A stretch of DNA of 41,443 nucleotides from Pseudomonadota bacterium (GTDB lineage: Bacteria; Desulfobacterota; Desulfobulbia; Desulfobulbales; Desulfocapsaceae), in contig JAHJNL010000012.1 in assembly GCA_018820855.1 (NCBI GenBank), positions 1 through 41,443 on the forward strand, in the 5' to 3' direction. Shown here one piece after another: positions 7,702-18,069 of this stretch (the first letter of the stretch is position 1; every line of letters starts with the position of its first letter). The notes beneath the pieces are model-generated. The model was given only the letters and a program-made list of their open reading frames with translations, was not told where the DNA came from and made no database searches. The translations under genes were made by a program, and so were the position numbers.

Positions 7702-9636
7702 TCAGGCACTCATTTTTCTAAGCACCCGGAGGTCTCCTATCCGAATGGTCAGCTTGATACGATCAAAATATTCGAGCAGGGGAATGGAAAATTTTCGAGT
7801 CAACCCGGTCAGATTCTTAAATCTGGGGGCATCGATCCCCCCCTCTTTTTCAATAAAGGCAGTGACCTGATCCTGTAAGCCCATGATAGTGGCCCTCTCG
7901 TAGTAAAGGGTTTCACTCACCTTCACCAGTTTTTCCTCCCGCACCAGAAGTCCAAAGACCTCCTTCACAAGAGTTTCCGGGTAATCAGCAAAATGGTCTA
8001 TTGTTTCCCGCATCGTTGCTGTGGCCAGTCCCTTTTCCCGGTACCAAGTCTCAAGATCACGCTGCAATTTCTTCTCATCGGCCTGCAGAGCCACCTGGTG
8101 AGAAACCAGGCGCACATTGGAATCCTCCTGTACCACCAGTCCCCTCTTCTGTAATTCGCTCAGGCAGAATTGGAAGACCTTTTGATCCACTTTTCTCCCC
8201 TGACCTGACCGAAGTTCCTCTTTAGACAGACCAATCTGCAGAGGATTTTCCAGATGATATTTCTCCAAGGCTGCAAGGAGCGACTGCTCCATCTCATCAC
8301 TCACACTCTTTGCCAGATAGCGCTGAGTTGTAGAGTCTACCACCACCATCTTTCGTGTAGAAAGTGGGATTGTCAGCATCTTTTTCAGTTGGTTGCCAAA
8401 GGTGCCGAGCCGTACGGCCAGTTCATCAAATGTAAGACCTGCAGTTCCCCTTTCACGAAGAAAAAGAAGAATTTTTTCTTCCAGATTTTCATCCAATAAA
8501 ATGTGAAAGACTTCGCTGTTTTGCTGACGATCTTTCTCTGTTAAACGTTTTCGTTTACGAGGCGGCATATTGCCTAGGACGACCCCACCGCCAATGGTGG
8601 CCACCGGTGAATAGGAACGGATGACATAGCGGTCCCCTGGCCAGACCGACACTGGTTCTTCCAACAGGAGCTGGACATTGGCCTCTGTTCCGGGCTGCAA
8701 GGTGTCACCCTCCAACAGAGAGATCCTGCCCATGATCTCGGCGGTTCCCAGATGAACACGGACCCGGGCTCGGTGTTTTAAAGGTTTGGCGTTGGAGGCT
8801 AGATAGAGGAAATCACAATCAAGCATATAACCGGGCAACAGGCAGCCAGGGGTTGCCGCAACCATTCCCCGGGAAACGAGAGCAGTATCAACCCCCTGCA
8901 GATTAATGGCGGTTCGGTGTCCGGCCTCCACCTCATTCACATCCTGGGAGTGGATTTGAATGCCGCGCACTTTGGCTGTGAGATCTGTCGGATAGAAGCG
9001 AAGATCGTCACCCAGAGCCACTCGTCCGGAAATAGAAGTACCGGTAACCACCGCACCAAATCCCTTCATGGCAAAGATGCGATCCACAGGAAGACGAAAC
9101 GGACCATATGCCTCATGCAACGTCTGACGGGAGACAATTTCATCAAGCAGGATTTGTACGTTATCGATTCCCTCTCCCGTGATGGAAGAGACGTGCACCA
9201 AAGGTGCATCTTCCAGGAAACTACCAAGACAGAAGTCCCGAACCTCCTCAGTGACCATCTCCAGCCACTCTTCTTCCACCATATCCTTTTTGGTGATAAC
9301 TACGATACCCTGCTTCACTCCGAGAAGGCGACAGATCTCAAAGTGCTCCTTGGTCTGGGGCATGATGCCCTCGTCTGCAGCAATGATAAAGGCCACCAAG
9401 TCCATGCCGGTGACCCCGGCCACCATATTCTTGACAAACTTTTCATGCCCTGGCACATCAACGATCCCCAGACGATGGCCGCAAGGAAGATCCAGGTAGG
9501 CGAACCCGAGCTCAATAGTGATCCCGCGTTTCTTTTCCTCCTTCAGCCGGTCAGTCTCGATTCCGGTAAGGGCTCGAACAAAACTCGTCTTGCCATGATC
9601 AACATGGCCTGCTGTGCCAAGAACTATTTCACGCAT
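7702..9636 (-). CDS. selB: Selenocysteine-specific translation elongation factor
   Basis: 644 residues, usual SelB length. It carries Sec-tRNA(Sec) to the ribosome at UGA codons marked by a SECIS hairpin. The N-terminal GTPase has GHVDHGKT (10-17), [21 protein letters not shown] and ITKKDM. Domains II/III follow ([30 protein letters not shown]), then a C-terminal half of winged-helix modules that bind SECIS RNA, ending [22 protein letters not shown]. It lies 49 bp after the MBL hydrolase gene on the same strand, probably co-transcribed. Its presence implies selenoproteins (such as formate dehydrogenases) elsewhere; none is evident here. Confidence 0.96.
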   Translation of the reverse strand: MREIVLGTAGHVDHGKTSFVRALTGIETDRLKEEKKRGITIELGFAYLDLPCGHRLGIVDVPGHEKFVKNMVAGVTGMDLVAFIIAADEGIMPQTKEHFEICRLLGVKQGIVVITKKDMVEEEWLEMVTEEVRDFCLGSFLEDAPLVHVSSITGEGIDNVQILLDEIVSRQTLHEAYGPFRLPVDRIFAMKGFGAVVTGTSISGRVALGDDLRFYPTDLTAKVRGIQIHSQDVNEVEAGHRTAINLQGVDTALVSRGMVAATPGCLLPGYMLDCDFLYLASNAKPLKHRARVRVHLGTAEIMGRISLLEGDTLQPGTEANVQLLLEEPVSVWPGDRYVIRSYSPVATIGGGVVLGNMPPRKRKRLTEKDRQQNSEVFHILLDENLEEKILLFLRERGTAGLTFDELAVRLGTFGNQLKKMLTIPLSTRKMVVVDSTTQRYLAKSVSDEMEQSLLAALEKYHLENPLQIGLSKEELRSGQGRKVDQKVFQFCLSELQKRGLVVQEDSNVRLVSHQVALQADEKKLQRDLETWYREKGLATATMRETIDHFADYPETLVKEVFGLLVREEKLVKVSETLYYERATIMGLQDQVTAFIEKEGGIDAPRFKNLTGLTRKFSIPLLEYFDRIKLTIRIGDLRVLRKMSA

Positions 9637-9685
9637 AAAGAATCGTCACAAAACTTGATAAAGAAAGAGAGAGAAAGGAGAATGA

Positions 9686-10315
9686 TCAACTCAGGTACGG
9701 ATTACTACGGGCTTCCTCCGCAAGAGTTGAACGACTGCCGCCATAACCATGTCCCGGCCAGACAGTGGTCTCGGCAGGCAACACCAGGAGTCTTTTTTTG
9801 ATAGCACTGATCAGCTCATCATAGGAACCGCCGGGAAAATCAGTCCTGCCGATCCCGCCGACAAAAAGAGAGTCACCGGTGATGAGATCTGGGGCACAAT
9901 AGAGACAAATCCCCCCGGGACTATGACCGGGGGTGTGAATCACCTGCAATTTTTCTTCCCCTATAGTGATTATATCACCATGCTTCACTTTACGATCCAC
10001 TGGCGGGGAGGCCTCAAGTCCGAGCATGGAAAAATACTTCTCCACCTCCGGTTTTGCAAAAAACTCAGCATCGGCCTCATGCATAATGATCTCGGCCCCG
10101 CTGGCTTCTTTGATTATACGATTTCCGCAGACATGGTCGGGATGGCCATGGGTGGCAATGATATAATCAATGGTCAGTCCTGAATCCTTCACTTCCTGTA
10201 AGATTTTCTCTTCATCTCCGCCAGGGTCAATCACTGCACAACGAGAAGTTTTGGAACAGCCGACAATGTAGCAGCAGACTCCCATCATGCCAACGGTTAG
10301 TTGTTTCAAAAACAT
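9686..10315 (-). CDS. Metallo-beta-lactamase-fold hydrolase, glyoxalase II-like
   Basis: 209 residues, a single MBL domain of the short YcbL-like glyoxalase II type. Zinc ligands are visible in THGHPDH, then HTPGHSPGG, GDSLFVGGIGRTDFPGG and WPGHGYGG. Likely a thioester hydrolase; the exact substrate (S-lactoylglutathione or another thiol ester) cannot be read from sequence. The start MFLKQLTVG is standard for the family. It precedes selB on the same strand. Confidence 0.88.
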   Translation of the reverse strand: MFLKQLTVGMMGVCCYIVGCSKTSRCAVIDPGGDEEKILQEVKDSGLTIDYIIATHGHPDHVCGNRIIKEASGAEIIMHEADAEFFAKPEVEKYFSMLGLEASPPVDRKVKHGDIITIGEEKLQVIHTPGHSPGGICLYCAPDLITGDSLFVGGIGRTDFPGGSYDELISAIKKRLLVLPAETTVWPGHGYGGSRSTLAEEARSNPYLS

Positions 10316-10535
10316 AGGATTTAAAAAATAGGCTGAAGGTTTAACGGCTGAAGGCTGAAGGTAAAAGCCAGAAAAGAAAAACTCACAATTCTCGCTGTCC
10401 TGCTTTTCTTGCAGATTTAAGCCTTCAATCCATCTACCTGTTCAAGTTAAAAGGCTGGATACTGAAGGAAGAAAACATGCACTCAATGCATTTCCCCCCC
10501 TGCAGCCGCCAGCCTTCATCCTCTCCGCTTGCTCA

Positions 10536-11504
10536 CTAGCAATCGCAAGTATTGGGATTGCAGGAACCACCGCCGCAACCGCAGCTGCTGTCGCCGGAGG
10601 CCATGTTCAGGGTTGCTGCAACAGCCACCGGAGGCAGACGCAGTTCCACAGCGTCAATAACCTTTGTAAAGGCTGTTACTGCAGGACTTTCAGCATCGGA
10701 AGAGAGATAGGGTACACCATCGTCACCTGCTATAACCACTTTAGGATCCATGGGTACTGCCCCCAGGAAAGGAAGATCAAACTCTCGGGCAATCTCCTCA
10801 CCACCGCCGGTTTTGAAAATGTCAACCGTGGCATTACACTCAGGACAGACAAAACCAGACATGTTTTCCACAACTCCGACAACCTCTACACCGACAGTCT
10901 TACAAAAGTTCAAAGACTTACGGACATCAGCCAAGGCAACTTTCTGAGGAGTGGTGACAACCAGGGCCTTGACCAAGGGAATGGTCTGGGCAACAGAAAG
11001 CGGCTCATCACCGGTACCAGGAGGGGCATCAATGACCAGGTAGTCCAGTTCGCCCCAATCCATATCGGCGACAAATTGACGAATTGCCTGAATTTTCAGA
11101 GGACCGCGCCAGATAATAGCCTCATCCCGGTCCTTCATCATATATTCCAGGGATACAACTTTCAAATTATCATTGTATTTCAGGGGTGCCACCAGGTCAT
11201 TTGGGTTTTTTGGCGCCTCCAGGCTTCCGGTCATATTGAGCATGCGGATAACATCGGGTCCGTGCAGGTCCACATCCATAAGCCCGACCTTGTGCCCACG
11301 CCGGGCCAATCCAAGAGCCAGATTAACAGAAACAGTAGATTTCCCAACCCCACCCTTGCCACTCATCACCAAAATTTTATTTTTAATCTTCCCGAGAGAT
11401 CTGGTAATAGCATTATCCTGCTGCGCCATAGCAGCCTGTTGCGACTCCGGTGTATTGCATTTACTCCCACTGGAGCAGGAACTTGATCCACATGAACTTG
11501 ACAT
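10536..11504 (-). CDS. Mrp/NBP35-family P-loop ATPase (Fe-S cluster carrier)
   Basis: 322 residues from the ATG at 11504, chosen because AGGAGG lies 7 nt before it; an in-frame extension to 11618 has no such support. The deviant Walker A KGGVGKST, DVDLHGP, DYLVIDAPPGTGDEPL and the paired Cys of FVCPECN are those of the Mrp/ApbC/NBP35 group, which binds and transfers Fe-S clusters. Both ends are rich in Cys: SSSCGSSSCSSGSKC at the start (NBP35-like) and CGCGGGSCNPNTCDC at the end. No DUF59/MIP18 domain precedes the ATPase. It faces ftsY divergently. Confidence 0.9.
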   Translation of the reverse strand: MSSSCGSSSCSSGSKCNTPESQQAAMAQQDNAITRSLGKIKNKILVMSGKGGVGKSTVSVNLALGLARRGHKVGLMDVDLHGPDVIRMLNMTGSLEAPKNPNDLVAPLKYNDNLKVVSLEYMMKDRDEAIIWRGPLKIQAIRQFVADMDWGELDYLVIDAPPGTGDEPLSVAQTIPLVKALVVTTPQKVALADVRKSLNFCKTVGVEVVGVVENMSGFVCPECNATVDIFKTGGGEEIAREFDLPFLGAVPMDPKVVIAGDDGVPYLSSDAESPAVTAFTKVIDAVELRLPPVAVAATLNMASGDSSCGCGGGSCNPNTCDC

Positions 11505-11718
11505 AAAACATCCTCCTGTAACAATATATGTAAGAATTAATAATCGGCTTATCTTCTCATCAGCAGCGTTAGACAGCAACCGCTGCTGACTGATACGACC
11601 CACTCTGAACCATGGCATACACTAATGCTGTTCTCTGGAAATGCAAACAAAATCCTAGCCGCTGCCTGTTCTCTCTTCCCTTTGCCCCCGGCCTGCACAG
11701 AGACTATAACTCTTTTTA

Positions 11719-11747
11719 TTGCTTTCTTATGGATCTAGCCGTAATAT
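11719..11747 (+). promoter_or_regulatory. Possible sigma70-type promoter of ftsY
   Basis: TTGCTT (11719-11724) and TAATAT (11742-11747) are separated by 17 bp, about 105 bp before the ftsY start. The rest of the 11505-11853 gap shows no gene; a short AT-rich hairpin (GAAAAAA/TTTTTTC near 11763-11785) is the only other feature. Confidence 0.35.
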
Positions 11748-11853
11748 GAAAAGTTTTTATGGAGAAAAAAAGTCCTCTTTTTTCTTTAATTAACGATATC
11801 TTTTCATTGAGTAGAAACGTTTTGCTCACCTCATCAATAACAAGGAACTCTGC

Positions 11854-13119
11854 ATGTTAGGTTGGTTCAAAAAAAAATTTGCAAAAAAAGAAAACACCCC
11901 TTCTTGCTCAGCTGAAGAACTAGCTCCAGAATCGGCAGTCGAAAAAGACATCAGTGATATACAGTCACTGCCGGAGGAAACGGTTATCACAGGAAGTCAA
12001 CCTGACAAAGAGTCCGATGCTGTACTTCCTGAAATTACAGAGACTCCCGAGTCGATAACTCCTGCCTCTCCCTCGGAAGCGGAAGTCGATACAGATGATA
12101 TTGCTATTGCCGTAAGTGAACAGGAAGAACAAGAAGAACAAAAAAATATAGTAAAAAAGACTACACCCCCTCCCGCAGCCGCTGAAAAAAACTCCATGTT
12201 TCAACGGCTCTCCAAGCGACTCGCCAAGACCAAAGAATCTTTGGTCTACCGCATCGATACGCTTTTTCTAGGAAAAAAAGAGATCAACGCAGAACTTTTT
12301 GACGAGCTGGAAGAGATCCTGATCACCGCTGACCTTGGATACAATATTACCATGGAGATTCTGGACGATGCCAGGAAACAGGTCAAACGCAGAGAACTCT
12401 CAGACCCCCTTCTTCTCAGAGGTGTACTCAAAGAAAAGCTGCGCTCTTTTATCTTGGAGTCTAACAAACCGGCCGAACTGGTCATGCCTGAGTCCGGTCC
12501 TTTTGTCATCATGGTAGTTGGTGTCAACGGTGTGGGCAAAACCACCACCATCGGCAAAATCACCAACAAATTCAAAAAATCAGGACAATCCGTACTCCTG
12601 GCTGCTGCTGACACCTTCCGTGCCGCAGCCGTTGCCCAGCTCAAAATATGGGGCGACCGCAATGGCGTAGAGGTCATTTCCCACTCTGAAGGGGCTGATC
12701 CATCTGCCGTGGTCTTTGATGCCATGGATAAAGCCATAGCGGACAATTATGACGTGCTTATCGTAGATACGGCCGGAAGACTCCATACCCAGGTCAATCT
12801 CATGGAAGAACTGAAGAAAATTAAACGGGTCATGGGCAAACGGCTGGAAGGCGCCCCCCATGAAGTCCTGCTCGTCCTCGATGCCACCACCGGACAGAAT
12901 GGTGTGTCCCAGGCAAATCTCTTTAATGAGACAGTGAGCATTAGCGGACTGGCCCTGACCAAGCTTGATGGAACAGCAAAGGGTGGGATAGTTGTCAATG
13001 TCTGCCGTGAGCTGAAGATCCCCATCCGATTCATTGGCATCGGCGAACAGATTGACGATCTGCGAGATTTTGACCCGGACGAATTCATCAATGCCCTCTT
13101 TGCAGAGGAAACACATTGA
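11854..13119 (+). CDS. ftsY: Signal recognition particle receptor FtsY
   Basis: 421 residues. FtsY docks SRP-ribosome complexes to the Sec translocon at the inner membrane. An N-terminal acidic A domain (about 1-110; starts [13 protein letters not shown], then many Glu/Asp) precedes the helical N domain and the SRP GTPase G domain. GVNGVGKTT starts at residue 223, followed by [33 protein letters not shown] and [12 protein letters not shown]. It runs into the DjlA-like gene after 37 bp, so the two are probably one transcript. Confidence 0.96.
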   Translation: MLGWFKKKFAKKENTPSCSAEELAPESAVEKDISDIQSLPEETVITGSQPDKESDAVLPEITETPESITPASPSEAEVDTDDIAIAVSEQEEQEEQKNIVKKTTPPPAAAEKNSMFQRLSKRLAKTKESLVYRIDTLFLGKKEINAELFDELEEILITADLGYNITMEILDDARKQVKRRELSDPLLLRGVLKEKLRSFILESNKPAELVMPESGPFVIMVVGVNGVGKTTTIGKITNKFKKSGQSVLLAAADTFRAAAVAQLKIWGDRNGVEVISHSEGADPSAVVFDAMDKAIADNYDVLIVDTAGRLHTQVNLMEELKKIKRVMGKRLEGAPHEVLLVLDATTGQNGVSQANLFNETVSISGLALTKLDGTAKGGIVVNVCRELKIPIRFIGIGEQIDDLRDFDPDEFINALFAEETH

Positions 13120-13156
13120 CCCAGCCACTCGCAGGCTAAAAAAACAGAGAAAGGAC

Positions 13157-13984
13157 ATGCAATACAGACAACACAAACAACCAGGATGCGGCGGCTGCTT
13201 CCTTATCCTGATCCTCTTTATTCTCCTCACCGGCGGCTTTCCCGCCCTCTTCAGTTTCCTGGGTACCCTCATCTACACAGGAATTGCCGGAATCCTCCTC
13301 TTCATCGGCCTGTTCTGGGGATTCTCCTACTGGATGCAGAAGAAAATCTCCACCTATGAATCCTCACAGACAGAAAGTCATAATCGTTTTGTCTGGCTGC
13401 TGGTTCAGATCCTGGTAGGCATCGCCAAGATTGACGGCCATGTCACCAAAGAAGAAATTTCCATAATCCAACGTTTCTTCCAATATAATCTGCGCTATAA
13501 TCAAGCCCAGATGTTCTGGGTAAAAGACCTGATCAAGACAGCAGTCTCTTCCAGCCTGCCCATGAATGAATCGCTGCGGGAATTCCGTGACACCTTTGCC
13601 TACGAACCAAGGCTCATTCTCCTGGAACTGGTCTACCAGGTCCTCTACACCAAGGAGCAGGTCCCTGATACAGAGCTGCAGGTGGCACGAAACATTGCCG
13701 ACTATCTGCAGATCACTGATTATGACAAACGTACCATCGAGGCCAAGTACAAATACGGCAGACAGCAGCAACCTGCCGGTTTCAGCAGCTCATCAGACCA
13801 TTATTATGCAGTACTTGGGCTGGAACCCGGAGCTGACAAAGAGGCCATCAAGAAGGCCTATCGAAAATTGAGTATGAAATACCACCCGGATAAAGTTGGT
13901 CATCTGGGTGAAGAGTTTCACGGTGTGGCTGAAGAAAAGATGAAAGAAATTAACGCAGCCTACGACTATTTAAAAAAACTGTAA
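13157..13984 (+). CDS. djlA: DjlA-like membrane-anchored J-domain co-chaperone with TerB domain
   Basis: 275 residues from the ATG at 13157 (AAAGGA upstream; longer in-frame starts would overlap ftsY). A Cys/Gly-rich start and two close hydrophobic segments (about 15-60) form the membrane anchor. A TerB-like helical domain follows ([14 protein letters not shown]), then a C-terminal J domain with [20 protein letters not shown] and the HPD triad at about residue 243. This is DjlA architecture: it stimulates DnaK at the membrane. The unusual QPGCGGC start may reflect lineage variation. Confidence 0.82.
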   Translation: MQYRQHKQPGCGGCFLILILFILLTGGFPALFSFLGTLIYTGIAGILLFIGLFWGFSYWMQKKISTYESSQTESHNRFVWLLVQILVGIAKIDGHVTKEEISIIQRFFQYNLRYNQAQMFWVKDLIKTAVSSSLPMNESLREFRDTFAYEPRLILLELVYQVLYTKEQVPDTELQVARNIADYLQITDYDKRTIEAKYKYGRQQQPAGFSSSSDHYYAVLGLEPGADKEAIKKAYRKLSMKYHPDKVGHLGEEFHGVAEEKMKEINAAYDYLKKL

Positions 13985-14015
13985 GTATAAAATCATAGTA
14001 AAAAGGAGTGACCTG

Positions 14016-15206
14016 ATGTCTATATCCAATAAAATGCGCCACTTTGCCGATAACTCTTCCTGGATCCGTAAGATGTTTGAAGAAGGGGCCAAAATGAAGG
14101 CCCAGTATGGAACTGAAAATGTCTTTGACTTCAGCCTGGGCAATCCGGATGTTCCTCCTCCGGCGAAATTCACCAAGGTCATTCAGGAAATCGTCAGCGA
14201 CGAGAGCCCGGGCATGCATTCCTATATGCCTAACGGCGGTTATCCCTGGGTCCGCGAAGCATTGGCAGGCAAGATGTCTGCAGAACAGGGAGTAGATGTC
14301 TTCCACGGCGATATGCTCATGACCTGCGGTGCAGCCGGAGCCTTGAACGTGGTGATGAAGGCCCTGCTCAACCCCGGTGAAGAGGTAATCCTCCTGGCTC
14401 CCTACTTTGTAGAGTACAGCTTTTACGTAGACAACCATGGCGGCGTAAGCAAGGTAGTGCCGACCGACTCTGAATTCAATCTTGATCTGGCTGCCATAGG
14501 GGCCGCCATAAGCGAAAAAACCAAGGCGATAATTGTCAACTCACCCAACAACCCCACGGGACAGATCTACTCTCAGGAGTCTCTGAATGCGCTGGGTAAG
14601 TTGCTTGACGAAAAAGGTGCGGCTCTCGATACCGTCATCTATCTGATCGCTGACGAGCCTTACCGCAAGATTATCTTTGATGACAACGTGGTGGGCAGTG
14701 TTTTTCAAGCCACCAACAACTCCATTGTCCTTTCTTCCTACTCCAAAGATCTCTCCCTTCCCGGAGAACGAATCGGCTACCTGGCCGTACACCCGGAGAT
14801 CACGGAAAAAGGAGCACTGCTCAATGCCATGACCCTTGCCAATCGGATCCTCGGCTTTGTCAATGCCCCTGCTCTCATGCAGCGGGTAGTTGCCGAACTC
14901 CAGGACGTCACTGTTGACAACTCCATCTATGCCCGCAGACGCGAGACCTTCTGTAAGATTCTCAGCGAGGCCGGCTACGAGTTCATCCCGCCCAAGGGGG
15001 CCTTTTACGTCTTTCCCAGGTCTCCCATTGCAAATGATGTCGAATTTTGTGCCATCCTCCAGGAAGAAAAAATCCTGGCCGTTCCCGGACAGGGATTTGG
15101 AGCCCCCGGATACTTTCGGCTGGCCTTCTGTGTCAACGACTCGGTTATTGCCGGATCAGGGCAGGCCTTCAAGAATGCCTTGGCGAAGGCCAAGGAAATA
15201 GGTTGA
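14016..15206 (+). CDS. Class I/II PLP-dependent aminotransferase
   Basis: 396 residues with AAGGAG 8 nt before the ATG. Fold-type I aminotransferase: FSLGNPDVPPP, YMPNGGYPWVREALA, NSPNNPTGQ, ADEPYRKI and the PLP Lys K244 in SYSKDLSLPGERIGY. The substrate amino acid cannot be assigned; this subgroup is common in Desulfobacterota and clostridia and is usually annotated only as a pyridoxal phosphate-dependent aminotransferase. A LysE-type exporter follows after 34 bp, suggesting amino-acid turnover and export as a theme. Confidence 0.9.
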   Translation: MSISNKMRHFADNSSWIRKMFEEGAKMKAQYGTENVFDFSLGNPDVPPPAKFTKVIQEIVSDESPGMHSYMPNGGYPWVREALAGKMSAEQGVDVFHGDMLMTCGAAGALNVVMKALLNPGEEVILLAPYFVEYSFYVDNHGGVSKVVPTDSEFNLDLAAIGAAISEKTKAIIVNSPNNPTGQIYSQESLNALGKLLDEKGAALDTVIYLIADEPYRKIIFDDNVVGSVFQATNNSIVLSSYSKDLSLPGERIGYLAVHPEITEKGALLNAMTLANRILGFVNAPALMQRVVAELQDVTVDNSIYARRRETFCKILSEAGYEFIPPKGAFYVFPRSPIANDVEFCAILQEEKILAVPGQGFGAPGYFRLAFCVNDSVIAGSGQAFKNALAKAKEIG

Positions 15207-15240
15207 AAGCTGAAAATATTCTTTTATTGGAGATAAGACC

Positions 15241-15855
15241 ATGAATCTTCTCACTCTCCTAACCTTTGCTGCTGCCATGTTTCTCCTGGCAGCATCTCCC
15301 GGCCCCGGTGTCTTTGCCACCCTTGCCAGGGCATTGGCCAGTGGGTTTTCCCATGCTGCTGTTCTTGTCTTGGGAGTTGTGGTGGGCGACCTGATTTTCC
15401 TGCTCCTGGCCATCTACGGGCTCTCCTCCATGGCCGAACTTTTAGGAAGCTTCTTCACGTTTATCAAATACGCAGGCGGTGTTTACCTGCTTTGGCTGGG
15501 ACTCAAAATATGGCGAACTCCACCAGAGCTCCCGTCTGTGCAGGGGGTGCGGGAACTCTCCTGGAAGAAAAATTTCCTGAGCGGCCTGAGTATTACCCTT
15601 GCCAACCCCAAGGTCATCCTCTTCTATCTCGGTTTTCTGCCCACTTTTGTCGATCTGACCGGTCTGACTAATCTGGATGTGCTTGCTATCAGCGCTGTTG
15701 TAACAACTGTCCTGGGCAGCGTCCTCCTCTCTTATGCGTGGGCAGCATCCCGGGCTCGCCGCCTGTTCACCAGACAAGAAACTGTTGCCAGAATGAACAA
15801 ATGTGCAGGAGGGGTAATGATGACTGCCGGGGCTGTGATACTGACAAAGAGCTGA
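15241..15855 (+). CDS. LysE/RhtB family amino-acid exporter
   Basis: 204 residues, the usual length, with about six hydrophobic segments. The family motif AASPGPGVFATLARALASG is at about 17-35, and the middle has GGVYLLWLGLKIWR and LSITLANPKVILFYLGFLP, both typical of RhtB/LysE. It sits in the inner membrane and exports amino acids or homoserine-type metabolites by proton exchange; the substrate is not readable. Probably co-transcribed with the aminotransferase. Confidence 0.9.
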   Translation: MNLLTLLTFAAAMFLLAASPGPGVFATLARALASGFSHAAVLVLGVVVGDLIFLLLAIYGLSSMAELLGSFFTFIKYAGGVYLLWLGLKIWRTPPELPSVQGVRELSWKKNFLSGLSITLANPKVILFYLGFLPTFVDLTGLTNLDVLAISAVVTTVLGSVLLSYAWAASRARRLFTRQETVARMNKCAGGVMMTAGAVILTKS

Positions 15856-15890
15856 AGAGAAACCGCACCCACAGAAAAATGAAATTCGTC

Positions 15891-15916
15891 TGCAAGGTGA
15901 AAGCTTTCACCTTGCA
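15891..15916. terminator. Perfect 26-bp palindrome, possible bidirectional terminator
   Basis: TGCAAGGTGAAAG is followed directly by its own reverse complement. It lies between the convergent exporter and lipoprotein genes, where a bidirectional terminator would be expected, but no T-run follows on either strand. A protein-binding operator is an alternative. Confidence 0.45.
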
Positions 15917-15937
15917 CAGAGACAATGCATTCTCCAG

Positions 15938-16141
15938 TTATTCAGAATCCGCCTCACTCCCTTCCCCCTTGCCGGAATCATCAACATCAGATTTCCCCAA
16001 GATACGAAAGGTCCCGGACTCTCCGGAAAAGAGGCCGGGACCCTGATTTTCGTTATCAGGTCTTGAATCCAAAGGCTTGCCGCCACAACTCACCAGGAGA
16101 ACAGAGAGCAGAAGTATTAGATATGATATTTTTCTCCACAT
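15938..16141 (-). CDS. Small lipoprotein
   Basis: 67 residues from the ATG at 16141 (a GTG directly before it would add one). A basic start, hydrophobic run and lipobox LLVSC give a signal II sequence with the lipidated Cys near residue 19. The mature part is about 48 residues, Gly/Ser/Asp-rich and probably disordered, ending GEGSEADSE. No family recognised. It lies between the convergent exporter gene and the porin gene on the same strand as the porin. Confidence 0.55.
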   Translation of the reverse strand: MWRKISYLILLLSVLLVSCGGKPLDSRPDNENQGPGLFSGESGTFRILGKSDVDDSGKGEGSEADSE

Positions 16142-16229
16142 CACTTCATTCCAAAGGACTTTTTGTCATCCCCTCATGGAGGATAAGATTCTCAGAGAGG
16201 GAGAGAATCAACATACATTAGCAAACAGT

Positions 16230-16248
16230 AGTCGTTTGCAAAACGACT
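16230..16248 (-). terminator. Hairpin downstream of the porin gene
   Basis: 8-bp arms AGTCGTTT/AAACGACT with a 3-nt loop, 24 bp after the porin stop. A T-run is lacking, so termination is only suggested. Confidence 0.3.
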
Positions 16249-16271
16249 CTCCGCCCTGACCAAATAAGAAT

Positions 16272-17561
16272 CTAAAATTTTATCCTGGCACCGGTAAGAA
16301 CAAGGTTGATATCCTCAAAATCCGTCGTATCCCGTTCCAGTTTGTAGAGCCGATAACTCAGATAGAATTCTGTTCCCAATTCCTTAACAGCCTGAACCGC
16401 AGCGAGAGAAAAAGTAGTGGAGGTATCATCATCCATGGCTATATCATAGTACTCTCCGTAATCTGCAGCAAAGGAGGTCTTGCCTGCGTCAAACAGGTCC
16501 ATGGAATACCCCAGTTTGGTATACCAGAAGGTCGCGTCATCTCGAGTGTCTGCCACTTGATCACGGACACCGGCAGAAACTGCCACATTGAAGCCGCAGT
16601 TCAGGAGAATGGCCAGGGAACCATTGTACTGATTGTCAACACTACTGATAAAGTCTCCGGGCTTGGCCCAGGCCAGTGCACTCTTGACCTTGAATCCTGG
16701 AAATTCACGATTGTAATTAATTGCTGCATCATAGGCATCGGACATGGCTGAGGTTGAAAGACTGAAACCGGCAACATCCGGACTGTCATACCGTATCCTG
16801 TCCCTTCGGCTGAGTCCGTCCATATCGTTAAAGACCGAATTCACAGTTACAGTGCTTAATCCGGTTTTGTTGTCGTAAAAATAATAACCGCCTCCAACAG
16901 CTACAATATCTGAATATCCTGCCACTGTGGTGCCGGATAAATCATTCTGGGAAGTACCGTCCGAGGCGGTAAACCCCTTCCCCAGCCAGAGAGTTCCAAA
17001 ACGCTTGGAGGCAATATCAAACTCAAGATGACGAGACTTATACCAATCAGTTGCATCCGGGTTCCGTTCCAGCTGATTAATAGAACGTGAATTATTAGTG
17101 ATCATCTCCCCTTCCAGCCATCCACCCAAAGAGACATCATCATTCACCTTGCCCCGGGCCTTCAGTCCCCAACGGGTTGAGGAGTTGTTGTTGTCCACAA
17201 AATATCCTCTGCTGCTGTTCCCGTCATCGGCCCAGAGAAATGCACGATTCACCTGACCATAGAGATCTACATTAACCTTACTGCTACTGGAGGTGACCAC
17301 CTTGTCCAGTTTCAGACTCTCAACCTTGGTGATCTTTTCCGTATTGTCTTCGGTCTTTCCGGCAAGAGCAGCCATCTGCTCCTTGAGCTGGGCAATTTCG
17401 TTATCCTGCCTATCCAGTCTCGCCCGCTGGTCTTCAATAAGTTTCTGCATCTGCAGCAGGAGATCCTCCTGAGACTGCCCGGCCGCCAAAGCAGGACTAT
17501 GCATAGCCATAACCAATGCACTGCAGACAGCCAGATTGAAAATTTTTCGTTGTTTGTTCAT
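16272..17561 (-). CDS. Outer-membrane porin with N-terminal coiled coil
   Basis: 429 residues. A Sec signal peptide ends near PALAAG (about residue 27). Residues about 30-80 are heptad-like (LLLQMQKLIEDQRARLDRQ, IAQLKEQMAAL), a coiled coil possibly linking to peptidoglycan or forming a trimer stalk. The rest alternates like a 16-strand barrel, starting VNVDLYGQVNRAFLWADDG and ending with the C-terminal Phe of ARIKF needed for barrel assembly. General Gram-negative porin fold; the solute is unknown. The start ATG is preceded by GAAGGGG. Confidence 0.88.
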   Translation of the reverse strand: MNKQRKIFNLAVCSALVMAMHSPALAAGQSQEDLLLQMQKLIEDQRARLDRQDNEIAQLKEQMAALAGKTEDNTEKITKVESLKLDKVVTSSSSKVNVDLYGQVNRAFLWADDGNSSRGYFVDNNNSSTRWGLKARGKVNDDVSLGGWLEGEMITNNSRSINQLERNPDATDWYKSRHLEFDIASKRFGTLWLGKGFTASDGTSQNDLSGTTVAGYSDIVAVGGGYYFYDNKTGLSTVTVNSVFNDMDGLSRRDRIRYDSPDVAGFSLSTSAMSDAYDAAINYNREFPGFKVKSALAWAKPGDFISSVDNQYNGSLAILLNCGFNVAVSAGVRDQVADTRDDATFWYTKLGYSMDLFDAGKTSFAADYGEYYDIAMDDDTSTTFSLAAVQAVKELGTEFYLSYRLYKLERDTTDFEDINLVLTGARIKF

Positions 17562-18069
17562 AGCCCCTTCCTCTTTTTATTATTCGCTTATCCACCTCCC
17601 TTAACAACTCCTTTGACTATCGCAAAAAACGAATAACAATACAATGAGATTCTAATAAGTAAGGACAATCCCAGGCCGTTTCAGACAAATATTTTATGCC
17701 TCTCTGTTCTTCCTCGTACAGATGAAAAAAAACAGCTATCTCTTTACTTTTTTGGCCCTTTTTTACAATTCCCCTTATCTCCAGAAAAAATACAACCGAT
17801 AGGTAACAGAATGTCATTGAGAACGTTACCTCTTAAGAGAGGTCATCTGCAAGTTGGAAAACCGCAATTAAATCATAATACAATACTAATAATTACATTT
17901 TATTATGATTTAATTGCATTTTCCTGTCATTTAGATAAAGCTTATGATCCAACTGTTAGCCAGGTTTTCTAAATATTGCCCTTCATCGAAGAGACATAAA
18001 AAAAACCGGCTGATTTTCATATAGAGCCACTTAAGAGCATAACCAGATAACTAAAACAAGGAGTCGAAC
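17562..18069. other. Intergenic region between divergent porin and Rossmann-protein genes
   Basis: About 500 bp, AT-rich, with no convincing gene. It should hold the promoters of both flanking genes. Its one clear structure is the AT-rich inverted repeat at 17864-17917. An AAGGAG site precedes the ATG at 18070. Confidence 0.5.
17864..17917. repeat. Perfect 17-bp AT-rich inverted repeat
   Basis: GCAATTAAATCATAATA (17864-17880) and its exact reverse complement (17901-17917) with a 20-nt spacer, 150 bp upstream of the gene at 18070. The lack of GC argues against a terminator; a dimeric regulator site or element end is possible. Confidence 0.55.

Noticed and set aside
7702-9636. A selenoprotein or tRNA-Sec gene near selB
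   Set aside because: I found no cloverleaf of tRNA-Sec type and no gene with an in-frame TGA followed by a SECIS-like hairpin in this window.
11505-11618. Longer start for the Mrp ATPase
   Set aside because: The internal ATG at 11504 has a perfect AGGAGG site and fits the family N-terminus.
16557-16789. Open frames opposite the porin gene
   Set aside because: Antisense shadows of a well-supported gene.
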